DNA from: Bosea vestrisii
Lineage (GTDB): Bacteria; Pseudomonadota; Alphaproteobacteria; Rhizobiales; Beijerinckiaceae
Direction of reading: 5' to 3'
DNA: 64,000 nucleotides
NCBI RefSeq assembly: GCF_030144325.1
Contig: NZ_CP126307.1
Coordinates: 2,232,001 to 2,296,000, forward strand
Shown: piece by piece, positions 52,332 to 61,002 of the stretch
Numbering within the stretch: position 1 is the first letter of the stretch
Layout of the letters: every line of letters begins with the position of its first letter
Position numbers and translations under genes: made by a program
Notes under the pieces: model-generated
Told to the model about the DNA's origin: nothing
Database searches by the model: none
Seen by the model: only the letters and a program-made list of their open reading frames with translations

Positions 52332-52703
52332 ATGATCACCGCCACCCGCATCCACCTCACCATCGCCATGCTGATGGGGCTCGCCGGCGTGACGCTGCTC
52401 GCGGCCGGGACGCATGCCGGTGGTTCCGACAACGTCCAGACCGCCGGACAGATGCTGCTCTTCCATGCGCCTGCGGTGATCGCCGCCTGCGCGGCGCGGC
52501 GCGCCGAATTGCTCGCCGACTGGCCGGCGCGCCTCGCGATCTCGCTCGTGATCCTCGGCGTCGCGCTCTTTTCTGCCGATCTCTCCGTGCGTGGCTTCCA
52601 TGGCGAGCGACTGTTCCTCGGTGCCGCACCGGCCGGCGGCTTCATGATGCTCGCTGGCTGGCTCGGGCTGGTTATCGCCGCTTTGTTCGCCAGGCGCGCC
52701 TGA
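52332..52703 (+). CDS. DUF423-like small membrane protein
   Basis: A 123-residue protein with four hydrophobic segments: LTIAMLMGLAGVTLLAAG, LLFHAPAVIAACAARR, LAISLVILGVALFSADLSV and GGFMMLAGWLGLVIAALFA. The order and the short loops match DUF423 (YgdD-like) proteins, though the usual GAFGAHGL motif is degenerate (AAGTHAGGS). No function is known. It stands alone between YihY and argB. Confidence 0.75.
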   Translation: MITATRIHLTIAMLMGLAGVTLLAAGTHAGGSDNVQTAGQMLLFHAPAVIAACAARRAELLADWPARLAISLVILGVALFSADLSVRGFHGERLFLGAAPAGGFMMLAGWLGLVIAALFARRA

Positions 52704-52791
52704 CCGGCATCGGCGCGCTTTCACAGCCTTCCTTCTTCCGCTAGAACGCGGCGCGGCGCAGCTGCCTCCTGCGCCTTCGCGGAGCCTGCCG

Positions 52792-53688
52792 ATGAACGCG
52801 CCTCACAATCTCACGCCCTCGCAAGCCGCCGAGCTGCTGGTCCAGGCGCTGCCGCACATGCAGCGCTACGACCAGGAGGTGATCGTGATCAAATATGGCG
52901 GCAACGCCATGGGTGACGCCGCCACCGCCGAGGATTTCGCCGAGGACGTAGTGCTGCTTGAGCAGTCCGGCCTGAAGCCGGTGGTCTGCCATGGCGGCGG
53001 CCCGCAGATCGCCCGCATGCTGGAGAAGCTCGGCATCAAGTCCGAGTTCAAGCAAGGCCTGCGCGTCACCGACGCCGCGACCGTCGATGTCGTCGAGATG
53101 GTCCTCGCCGGCTCGGTCAACAAGGAGATCGTCGGCTACATCTCGCGCGAGGGCGGCAAGGCGATCGGCCTCTGCGGCAAGGACGGCAACATGGTCCTCG
53201 CCCGAAAGGCGACGCGCACCATCGTCGATCCCGATTCGAAGATCGAGCAGGTGCTCGACCTCGGCTTCGTCGGCGAGCCCGAGACGGTCGACACCACCGT
53301 GCTCAAGGCGATCCTGAAGGAAGAGCTGATCCCGGTGCTGGCGCCGGTCTGCGCCGCCGCCGACGGCCAGACCTATAATGTCAACGCCGACACCTTCGCC
53401 GGTGCGATCGCGGGCGCCCTCGGCGCCAAGCGCCTTTTGCTGCTCACCGACGTGCCGGGCGTGCTCGACAAGGACAAGCAGCTGATTCCGGAGCTCACGA
53501 TCGAGCAGTGCCGGCGCCTGATCGCCGACGGCACCATCTCCGGCGGCATGATCCCGAAGATCGAGACCTGCATCTACGCGCTGGAAAAGGGCGTCGAGGC
53601 CGTTGTCATCCTCGATGGCAAGGTTCCGCATGCAGCGCTGATCGAGCTCTTCACCGATACCGGCTCGGGCACGATCATCCGGAAGTGA
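52792..53688 (+). CDS. argB: Acetylglutamate kinase
   Basis: A 298-residue kinase for the second step of arginine synthesis, phosphorylating N-acetylglutamate in the cytoplasm. Motifs are VIVIKYGGNAMGD, PVVCHGGGPQIARMLEKLGI, VNADTFAGAIAGALGAKRLL and GGMIPKIETCIYALEKGVEA. Its long N-terminus (NAPHNLTPSQAAELLVQALP) is typical of the arginine-inhibitable hexameric forms. A HAD nucleotidase gene follows, an order I associate with Rhizobiales genomes, although dapD, often found next, is absent here. Confidence 0.97.
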   Translation: MNAPHNLTPSQAAELLVQALPHMQRYDQEVIVIKYGGNAMGDAATAEDFAEDVVLLEQSGLKPVVCHGGGPQIARMLEKLGIKSEFKQGLRVTDAATVDVVEMVLAGSVNKEIVGYISREGGKAIGLCGKDGNMVLARKATRTIVDPDSKIEQVLDLGFVGEPETVDTTVLKAILKEELIPVLAPVCAAADGQTYNVNADTFAGAIAGALGAKRLLLLTDVPGVLDKDKQLIPELTIEQCRRLIADGTISGGMIPKIETCIYALEKGVEAVVILDGKVPHAALIELFTDTGSGTIIRK

Positions 53689-53699
53689 AGCGCGGGGAA

Positions 53700-53838
53700 C
53701 CCCTCTCCCGGATGGGAGAGGGGCAGGGGTGAGGGATCGCCGCTGGTTATTGGGGCGAAACGGCGCCGTTGCGTCTTCTGCGGACAGGGCAGGCCCTCAT
53801 CCGGCGCTCCGCGCCACCTTCTCCCATACGGGAGAAGG
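53700..53838. repeat. Extragenic element with two GC-rich hairpins
   Basis: A hairpin with arms CCCCTCTCCC (53700-53709) and GGGAGAGGGG (53714-53723) is followed by GGGTGAGGG. Later CCTTCTCCC (53817-53825) pairs with GGGAGAAGG (53830-53838). This combination is a widespread intergenic repeat in alphaproteobacteria. It may also terminate argB transcription, although no T-run follows. Confidence 0.65.
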
Positions 53839-53900
53839 CAAGAACTCGCGGCTCCCTCCTATGGAGGACCTCATCGTCGCAACCACTTTGCAAGCATCTT

Positions 53901-53933
53901 GCATGTCATGATGGTGCCCCCCACATGACATGC
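53901..53933. promoter_or_regulatory. 10-bp perfect inverted repeat just before the HAD gene start
   Basis: GCATGTCATG (53901-53910) and CATGACATGC (53924-53933) are perfect complements with 13 bases between. The second arm ends 4 bp before the ATG at 53938 and replaces a normal ribosome-binding site. It could be a protein operator or an RNA hairpin acting on translation. Part of it also encodes a possible six-codon leader ORF, 53908-53928. Confidence 0.5.
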
Positions 53934-53937
53934 CCCC

Positions 53938-54702
53938 ATGAACCAGAACACGACCATTCCAGCCACTGCCATTCCGCTCCTGCCGGAGCAGGCGGCGTTC
54001 GGCCATGTCGACCACTGGATCTTCGACCTCGACAACACGCTCTATTCGCATGAGGCGCAGGTCTGGCCGCAGGTCAATGAGCGGATCACCCTGTACCTGC
54101 TCGAGCTCTTCGGTCTCGACGGTCTCTCCTCGCACGAGCTGCGCCGCTATTATTACGAGCGCTATGGCACGACGCTGAACGGGCTGATGTCGGAGCACGG
54201 CGTCGATCCCGGCGACTTCCTCGCCTTCGCCCACGACATCGACCTGTCGCTGCTCGATCCGAATCCCGATCTCGGCGAGGCGATCGCGGCCCTGCCCGGC
54301 CGCAAGCTGATCCTGACCAATGGCTCGCGCGGCCATGCCGAGAATGTCGCCGGCAAGCTCGGCATCCTCCATCACTTCGAAGACATCTTCGACATCGTCG
54401 AGGCCGGCTTCCTGCCCAAGCCCGAGCGCGCCACCTATGAGAACTTCCTCGCCAGGCATGCGGTCGATCCCGCCCGGGCGGCGATGTTCGAGGACATCGA
54501 CAAGAACCTCCTCGTGCCGAGCGCGCTCGGCATGAAGACGGTGCTGATCGTGCCGCGCACGCCCGATCCGTTCCGCGAGGCCTGGGAGCAGGCCGTAGTC
54601 GAGGCCGGCCATGTCGATTTTGTCACCGACGATCTGACCGGCTTCCTGAAGCCGCTGACACGGCCGGGCGAAACCCTCCCGGTCTCCGGCCTTCAGCTGT
54701 AG
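53938..54702 (+). CDS. HAD family hydrolase, pyrimidine 5'-nucleotidase type
   Basis: A 254-residue cytoplasmic phosphatase. Catalytic Asp pair is in HWIFDLDNTLYSHEAQVWPQ, motif II is KLILTNGSRGHAENV with Thr, and motifs III/IV are in FLPKPERATYENF and AAMFEDIDKNLLVPSALGMK. The YYYERYGTTLNGLM cap region matches the Sdt1/pyrimidine 5'-nucleotidase group. No Shine-Dalgarno is seen before the start. It follows argB by 249 bp of repeat-rich DNA, so it probably has its own promoter, and its end overlaps the convergent amidohydrolase gene by 10 bp. Confidence 0.9.
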   Translation: MNQNTTIPATAIPLLPEQAAFGHVDHWIFDLDNTLYSHEAQVWPQVNERITLYLLELFGLDGLSSHELRRYYYERYGTTLNGLMSEHGVDPGDFLAFAHDIDLSLLDPNPDLGEAIAALPGRKLILTNGSRGHAENVAGKLGILHHFEDIFDIVEAGFLPKPERATYENFLARHAVDPARAAMFEDIDKNLLVPSALGMKTVLIVPRTPDPFREAWEQAVVEAGHVDFVTDDLTGFLKPLTRPGETLPVSGLQL

Positions 54703-56028
54703 CGCCTTGCCGCTGCGCCATGAGCGCGGCGCAGGGATGCCAGATCGAGTCCCGGAATCTCGCCGTCGATCACGCGCCAGCGCCCGCCGATCATGACGCG
54801 GTCGGCGCGATTGGCGCCGCATAGCACCAGCGCTGCGATCGGGTCATGCGCTCCCGAGAAGCGCAATTCGTCGAGCTTGTAGAGAGCGAGATCACCCTGC
54901 AGGCCGATAGCTATCCTGCCGATATCGGCGCGGCCGAGGCAGCGGGCCGAACCCTCAGTCGCCCAGCGGATCGTATCGCGCGCCGTCACCGCGCTTGCGC
55001 TTTTGTAGTGCAGCCGGTTGACCAGCAGGGCGTGGCGCAGCTCCTCCATCAGGTTCGAGCCGTCATTGGAGGCCGAACCGTCGACGCCGAGACCGACCGG
55101 CGCACCCGCCGCCTCGAGCTCGCGCGTCTTGCAGAAGCCCGAGGCGAGCACGCCGTTCGAGGTCGGGCAATGGCAGACGCCGACGCCGGCCTTGCCGAGC
55201 CGCTCGCATTCCTCGCAGGAGAAATGGATGCCATGCGCCAGCCAGGTCTTCGGCCGCATCCATCCGACGTCCTCCAGCAGGTCGAGCGGGCGCTTGCCAT
55301 AGACCTCCAGGCAATAGGCGTCCTCGTCCTCGGTTTCCGCCAGATGCGTATGCAGCGGCGCGTGGAAGCGGGCCGCGAGCTCGGCCCGACCTCGCCATCA
55401 GCAAGGGCGTCACCGAGAATGGCGAGCAGGGCGCGAGCGCGATCTGCACCATGCTGCCGGGTTTCGGGTCATGGAACAGGCCGAGCACCCTCTCGCTGTC
55501 GGCAAGAATGGTGTCCTCGTCCTGCACCACTTCATCGGGCGGCAGGCCGCCATCCTTCTGCGACAGGTTCATCGAGCCGCGCGAGATGGTGACGCGGATG
55601 CCGAGCGCCCGCGCCTCCTCGACGGCGATGTCGACGGCATTCTCCAGACTCGCGGGGTAGAGATAGTGGTGGTCAGCCGCGGTGGTGCAGCCGGAGAGCA
55701 TGAGCTCGACCAGCGCAGCGCGCACCGCGAGGCGCAGATCTTCCGGCCGCAGGCGCGCCCAGAGCGGATAGAGCGCCTTCAGCCAGGGAAAGAGCTCGCG
55801 ATCGATCGCGGCGGGATGGGCACGGGTCAGCGTCTGGTAGAAATGGTGGTGGGTGTTGATCAGCCCCGGCAGCACGACGTGATCTGAAGCGTCGAAGCTC
55901 TCGGTCACGGGCAGCGCCGGATAGGCGCCGCTCGCGACGAGCTCGACGATCACCCCATCCTCGACCACGATCCCGCCCTCGGCATTCTCGGCGAGGATGG
56001 CGAGCGGGTTCCTGATCCAGATGCGCAT
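54693..56028 (-). pseudogene. 8-oxoguanine deaminase-like amidohydrolase, interrupted by one extra base
   Basis: Both halves are clear. The first (from MRIWIRNPLAILAENAEGG) has the metal-binding LPGLINTHHHFYQTLTRA and SGCTTAADHHYLYP. The second has WLAHGIHFSCEECERLGKAG, CHCPTSNGVLASG and VGLGVDGSASNDGSNLMEEL. They are in different frames. Removing one C from the plus-strand run at 55385-55387 joins them and restores APLHTHLAETEDEDAY, giving a 444-residue enzyme, the usual length of the COG0402 8-oxoguanine deaminases. The enzyme hydrolyses the exocyclic amine of 8-oxoguanine to make urate. If the lesion is real the protein is truncated about half way. Confidence 0.85.
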
Positions 56029-56298
56029 GGCGGGTCCGGCGCTGCGTGATTCTCCAGCAATGACATAGGCTTGGACAGTGGCGAAGACCAGCCTTGCCCG
56101 CTGGGTCTTCCGGGTGAGGTTTTCCGCGCCTGCACTGCTAAAACGCACGTTCAGCGTGAGCGCTGGCGGCTGTTCGCGCCCGCCAACTTTCAATAAGCTG
56201 TTGGCAAGGCGGCCCACGGTATTTCGTTCGCGAGGCTTCCGGTCCAACGGGGAAAACGTTCGCCTTGCGAGGCGAAGCGTGGCTCAAGGAGAGATCCC

Positions 56299-57888
56299 AT
56301 GAAGAAATTGTTGCTGGCGACGCTGTCGGCCTCCGCGCTGATGGCGGCGCAGCCCTTGGCGGCCAAGACGCTGGTCTATTGCTCGGAAGGCAGCCCGGAG
56401 AATTTCGCGCCGAGCGTCAACACCACCGGCACGTCCTTCGACGCCAATACCCAGATCTACGACACCGTCGTCCAGTTCGAGCGTGGCGGCGTCAAGGTGC
56501 AGCCAGCCCTGGCGGAGAAGTGGGACATCTCGCCTGATGGCCTGACCTACACCCTCCATCTGCGCAAGAACGTGAAGTGGCACACGAACAAGAACTTCAA
56601 GCCGACGCGCGATTTCAACGCCGACGACGTGATGTTCATGTTCGAGCGGCAGTGGAAGGAGGCGCACCCCTATTACAAGGTGACCAGCTCGAACCACTCG
56701 TACTTCAACGACATGGGCATGCCCAAGCTCCTGAAGTCGGTCGAGAAGGTCGATGACTACACCGTCAAGATCACGCTGAACCAGCCGGAAGCGCCGTTCC
56801 TCGCCGACCTCGCCATGCAATATGCCGGCGTGCAGTCGAAGGAATACGCCGATGCGATGCTGAAGGCCGGCACGCCCGAGAAGCTCGACCAGGAGCCGGT
56901 CGGCACCGGCGCGTTCTATCTGGTGCAGTACCAGAAGGACGCGATCATCCGCTACAAGGCCTTCCCCGAGTACTGGGCCGGCAAGGCCAAGATCGACGAC
57001 CTGATCTTCGCGATCACGCCTGACGCCTCGGTGCGCTGGGCCAAGCTGCAGAAGGGCGAATGCCATGTCATGCCCTATCCGAACCCGGCCGATCTCGACG
57101 CCATCAAGAAGGACGCCAACGTCCAGATCCTGGAACAGCCGGGCCTGAACATCGGCTATCTCGCCTACAACACCGCCAAGAAGCCCTTCGACGACGTCAA
57201 GGTTCGCCGCGCGGTCAACAAGGCGATCAACAAGAAGGCGATCATCGACGCGGTCTATCTCACCAGCGGCGTTGCGGCGACCAACCCGATCCCGCCGACG
57301 ATGTGGTCCTATAACGAGACCATCAAGGACGATCCCTTCGATCCGGAGGCGGCCAAGAAGGAGCTGGCCGATGCCGGCTACCCGAACGGCCTCGAGATCG
57401 ACCTGTGGGCGATGCCAGTGCAGCGTCCCTACAACCCCAACGCCAAGCGCATCGCCGAGCTGATGCAGGCCGATCTCGCCAAGGTCGGCGTCAAGGCCGA
57501 GATCAAGACCTTCGAATGGGGCGAGTACCGCAAGCGCCTGCAGGCAGGCGAGCACCAGACCGGCATGTTCGGCTGGACCGGCGACAATGGCGATCCGGAC
57601 AACTTCCTGCACACGCTGCTCGGCTGCGACGCCTCCAAGAACAATGGCGGCAACGTCGCCAAGTTCTGCTACCAGCCCTTCGACGAGCTGGTGACCAAGG
57701 CCAAGACGATCACCGACCAGGCCGAGCGCGAGAAGCTCTACCGGCAGGCGCAGGTGATCTTCAAGGAGCAGGCGCCCTGGTTCACCATCGCCCATGCGGT
57801 CCAGCTCAAGCCGGTCCGCAAGGAGGTCATCGACTTCAAGCTCTCGCCGTTCAGCCGCCACGTCTTCTACGGCGTCGACATCAAGTAA
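56299..57888 (+). CDS. Dipeptide/oligopeptide ABC transporter substrate-binding protein (family 5), first copy
   Basis: A 529-residue periplasmic protein. The signal peptide is KKLLLATLSASALMAAQPLA, cleaved before KTLVYCSEGS. The SBP_bac_5 fold shows LAEKWDISPDGLTYTLHLRK, VKWHTNKNFKPTRDFNADDV and VRRAVNKAINKKAIIDAVY. It resembles DppA. An AAGGAGAG site precedes the ATG. A hairpin with arms TTCGCCT and AGGCGAA lies at 56259-56276 in the leader. It heads the importer genes and is followed by a paralogue, so the system may recognise two ligands. Confidence 0.94.
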   Translation: MKKLLLATLSASALMAAQPLAAKTLVYCSEGSPENFAPSVNTTGTSFDANTQIYDTVVQFERGGVKVQPALAEKWDISPDGLTYTLHLRKNVKWHTNKNFKPTRDFNADDVMFMFERQWKEAHPYYKVTSSNHSYFNDMGMPKLLKSVEKVDDYTVKITLNQPEAPFLADLAMQYAGVQSKEYADAMLKAGTPEKLDQEPVGTGAFYLVQYQKDAIIRYKAFPEYWAGKAKIDDLIFAITPDASVRWAKLQKGECHVMPYPNPADLDAIKKDANVQILEQPGLNIGYLAYNTAKKPFDDVKVRRAVNKAINKKAIIDAVYLTSGVAATNPIPPTMWSYNETIKDDPFDPEAAKKELADAGYPNGLEIDLWAMPVQRPYNPNAKRIAELMQADLAKVGVKAEIKTFEWGEYRKRLQAGEHQTGMFGWTGDNGDPDNFLHTLLGCDASKNNGGNVAKFCYQPFDELVTKAKTITDQAEREKLYRQAQVIFKEQAPWFTIAHAVQLKPVRKEVIDFKLSPFSRHVFYGVDIK

Positions 57889-57908
57889 GCTCGGCGAGTG
57901 AGCCTCCC

Positions 57909-57943
57909 CGTCATCCCGCGCCGGCCATCGGTGCGGGATGACG
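57909..57943. repeat. Hairpin with CGTCATCCCGC / GCGGGATGACG arms
   Basis: Two perfect 11-bp arms, 57909-57919 and 57933-57943, lie between the two binding-protein genes. The ends match the GTCAT...ATGAC elements elsewhere in the window. In an mRNA it would stabilise the upstream transcript or dampen the downstream one, which fits high expression of a first binding protein. Confidence 0.7.
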
Positions 57944-58050
57944 CCGACCAACGGCGCGGCCGCATGGCCGCGCTCCTCCGGGACCGGAAGACGATGGGGC
58001 ATGCAGCTTCGCGCCCGATCCGGCTCCAGCCTGCCTCTCGAGAGATCGCC

Positions 58051-59667
58051 ATGTCCGGATCCGCCCGCCCCCTCGCTCTGGCATTGGGCCTCGGCGCCCT
58101 GCTGCTGCCCGCCATCGCCAGCGCCCAGGCGCTCGTTATCTGCTCGGAAGCCAGCCCCGATTTCCTCAATCCGCAGTTCAGCAGCCAGAACACCGCCTAT
58201 GACGTGGCGGCGCAGATCTATGAGCGATTGACAGCGACGCAGCGTGGCGGCTCGCAGATCATCCCGAGCCTGGCCGAGTCCTGGACGATCTCGGACGACG
58301 CGCTGAGCTACACCTTCAAGCTGCGCAAAGGCGTGAAATGGCACGCCAATAAGAGCTTCACGCCGACCCGCGAACTCAACGCCGACGACGTGCTGTTCTC
58401 GTTCAACCGCATGTTCGATGCGAGCCACCCCTACAACAAGGTCGGCAGCGGCAATTACCAGTTCTTCAGCGAGATCGTGAAGCCGAGCCTGAAGGCCGTC
58501 GAGAAGGTCGACGACCTCACGGTCAGGCTCGTCCTGACCAAGCCGAACGCGCCGCTGCTCTCAGCACTCTCGGTCGAGCCGATGTCGATCCTCTCGGCCG
58601 AATACGCCGCGGCGATGAGCAAGGCCGGCACGCCCGAGCAGCTCGACTTCGCCCCGATCGGCACCGGCCCGTTCTCGCTGCTCTCCTATCAGAAGGATGC
58701 GGTGATCCGCTTCAAGGCGGTACCCGACCACTGGACCAAGGCCGCCGGCGACCGCGACCGCATGGCGCTGGTCAACGACCTGATCTTCGTGATCACCCCC
58801 GACGCCGCCGTCCGCTTCGCCAAGGTCCGCTCCGGCGAATGCCAGATCGCGCGCTATCCCAATCCCGGCGACCTGCCGGCGATGAAGGCGGAAGCCAGCA
58901 TCAACCTGCAGCAGGGCAGCATCGCCGACCAGAGCTTCCTCGCCTTCAACCAGCAGAAGAAGCCCTTCGGCGACAAGCGCGTGCGTGAGGCACTGGCCTA
59001 CGCCGTCAACATCCCGGCGATCATCGACGCGGTCTATCAGGGCACCGGCAAGCAGACGGCGGCCGCGGTTCCGCCGTCGCTCTGGTCGCACGATGCCGAC
59101 CTCAAGCCGCGCCCCTATGATCTCGACAAGGCCAAGGCGCTGCTCAAGGAGGCCGGGTATCCCGATGGCTTCGAGACGACGCTCTGGGCCATTCCCGTCG
59201 TGCGCGCCTACATGCCGAACGGCCGGCGCGCCGCCGAGCTGATCCAGGCTGATTGGGCCAAAATCGGCGTCAAGGCGACGATCCAGACCTTCGAATGGGG
59301 CGAGTATCTCAAGCGCGGCCGCGCCGGCGAGCACGAGGTCGGCATGTTCGGCTACACCTGGGATTATCCCGATCCGAGCCAGATCCTGCTCTCGGGCTGG
59401 ACCTGCGAGGGCGTGGCGACCGGCGCCAACCGGGCCCGCTGGTGCAACAAGGAAGCGTCGGACGCGCTGGCGAAGGCCAACACGATCACCGATCAGGGCG
59501 AGCGCAGCAAGCTCTACAAGCGTTTCCAGGAACTCTTCCACGACGATGTCGCCGGCCTGCTCTTCGCCAATGCTCAGGCTTTCACGCCGGTGCGCAAGGA
59601 GGTGAAGGACTACAAGATCCACTTCTTCGGCGGGCAGCCCTTCTACGGCGTTTCTGTCAGCAAGTGA
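58051..59667 (+). CDS. Dipeptide/oligopeptide ABC transporter substrate-binding protein (family 5), second copy
   Basis: A 538-residue paralogue of the preceding protein. The signal peptide ends at PAIASAQ before ALVICSEASPD. Shared motifs include VKWHANKSFTPTRELNADDV and VREALAYAVNIPAIIDAVYQ. It differs in the ligand-contact regions, for example SGWTCEGVATGANRARWCNK instead of LGCDASKNNGGNVAKFCY, suggesting another ligand. The ATG at 58051 begins the signal sequence with GAGAG upstream; the longer open frame upstream is repeat DNA. Confidence 0.93.
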   Translation: MSGSARPLALALGLGALLLPAIASAQALVICSEASPDFLNPQFSSQNTAYDVAAQIYERLTATQRGGSQIIPSLAESWTISDDALSYTFKLRKGVKWHANKSFTPTRELNADDVLFSFNRMFDASHPYNKVGSGNYQFFSEIVKPSLKAVEKVDDLTVRLVLTKPNAPLLSALSVEPMSILSAEYAAAMSKAGTPEQLDFAPIGTGPFSLLSYQKDAVIRFKAVPDHWTKAAGDRDRMALVNDLIFVITPDAAVRFAKVRSGECQIARYPNPGDLPAMKAEASINLQQGSIADQSFLAFNQQKKPFGDKRVREALAYAVNIPAIIDAVYQGTGKQTAAAVPPSLWSHDADLKPRPYDLDKAKALLKEAGYPDGFETTLWAIPVVRAYMPNGRRAAELIQADWAKIGVKATIQTFEWGEYLKRGRAGEHEVGMFGYTWDYPDPSQILLSGWTCEGVATGANRARWCNKEASDALAKANTITDQGERSKLYKRFQELFHDDVAGLLFANAQAFTPVRKEVKDYKIHFFGGQPFYGVSVSK

Positions 59668-59679
59668 GTTTCTGCGTCA

Positions 59680-59732
59680 AATAATCCCGGCGCCCGCACA
59701 GCATTCATTGCTTCGCGGGCGCCCCGATTATT
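59680..59732 (+). repeat. Imperfect hairpin between binding-protein and permease genes
   Basis: AATAATCCCGGCGCCCGC (59680-59697) pairs with GCGGGCGCCCCGATTATT (59715-59732) except for two positions. It lies 13 bp after the second binding-protein stop, in a 283-bp gap that otherwise shows nothing clear. It may attenuate transcription into the permease genes or protect the upstream message. No T-run follows. Confidence 0.5.
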
Positions 59733-59950
59733 CCTATTGTTGCGCTGATACGCCCGATCGTTTTTCGAGTCTTGCGTTGCGTGCGGGCGCCAACTCGCTC
59801 CCTCACTCTCACTATCCACCGCTCTTGCTACCGCGTTCTTGATCTTTGCAGCGTTCTGGTGTTTGCGCTGCGCCAGAATTCGAACTTGAATAAGACGACA
59901 GAACAGGCCGCCGAGCGACGAGACGCCCGGCCGACAAGACTGGCACAACC

Positions 59951-60962
59951 ATGCTTCGCTTCATCCTGACCAGGGTCAGCCTCGTCATCCCGACCTTCAT
60001 CGGCATCACGCTGCTGGCCTTTTTTTCTGGTCCGGCTCGTGCCGGGCGATCCGATCGAGACCATGGCCGGCGAGCGCGGCATTGACGCCGCCCGCCATGC
60101 GCAATTGCTGAAGGAGTACGGCCTCGACCAGCCGCTCCTCGTCCAGTACGGCCGCTATATCGAGCGCGTGGTCCAGGGCGATCTCGGCAAGTCGATCGTG
60201 ACGCGCGAGAACGTCCTCTCCGAATTCGGCCAGCTCTTCCCGGCCACCATCGAACTCGCGCTCTGCGCCATCCTGCTCGCGCTGATCATCGGCCTGCCGG
60301 CTGGCATCATCGCCGCGGTGAAGCGAAACTCGATCTTCGACCATGGCGTGATGGGCATCTCGCTCACCGGTTATTCGATGCCGATCTTCTGGTGGGGCCT
60401 GCTGCTGATCCTGCTGTTCTCGGTGCAGCTCGGCATCACCCCGGTCTCGGGCCGGATCGCGGTGCAGTACTTCATCGAGCCGGTCACCGGCTTCCTCACC
60501 ATCGACAGCCTGCTCGCCGGCGACATCGACGCCTTCTGGTCGGCTCTGTCGCACCTGGTGCTGCCGGCGATCGTGCTCGGCACCGTGCCGCTCGCCGTCA
60601 TCGCCCGCATGACGCGCTCGGCGATGCTCGAAGTACTCGGCGAGGACTATATCCGCACCGCCCGCGCCAAGGGCATGGCGCCCTTGCGGGTCGTCGCTTT
60701 GCACGGTCTGCGCAACGCGCTGATCCCGATCGTGACGGTGATCGGCCTGCAGGTCGGCACGCTTTTCACCGGCGCGATCCTGACCGAGACGATCTTCTCC
60801 TGGCCCGGTGTCGGCAAATGGCTGATCGAGGCGATCAGCCGCCGCGACTACCCCATCCTCCAGGGCGGCACGCTGCTGCTCGGCATGGTCGTGATGAGCG
60901 TCAACCTCCTGGTCGACCTGCTCTACGGCCTGATCAACCCGCGCATCAGGCACGCACGATGA
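59951..60962 (+). CDS. Dipeptide ABC transporter permease (DppB-like), with a frameshift near its N-terminus
   Basis: The ATG at 59951 starts MLRFILTRVSLVIPTFIGIT, the normal first segment of DppB-type permeases. At the seven-T run 60020-60026 the frame slips. With one T removed it reads LLAFFLVRLVPGDPIETMAG and continues into the long frame that ends at 60962, giving a 336-residue protein. The rest has the family loop RMTRSAMLEVLGEDYIRTAR and ARAKGMAPLRVVALHGLRNA. Without the repair, only a protein lacking the first membrane segment could start at 60039, and it would probably not work. A sequencing error in the homopolymer is the simplest explanation. Confidence 0.85.
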
Positions 60963-61002
60963 TCGATCTTCCGTCCCTTCGCTCTCATCGGAGCCTTCGC
61001 CC

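Noticed and set aside
56284..58428. 714-codon minus-strand frame opposite the binding-protein genes
   Set aside because: Both plus-strand genes have signal peptides and complete domains; the minus frame is an antisense artefact of codon bias.
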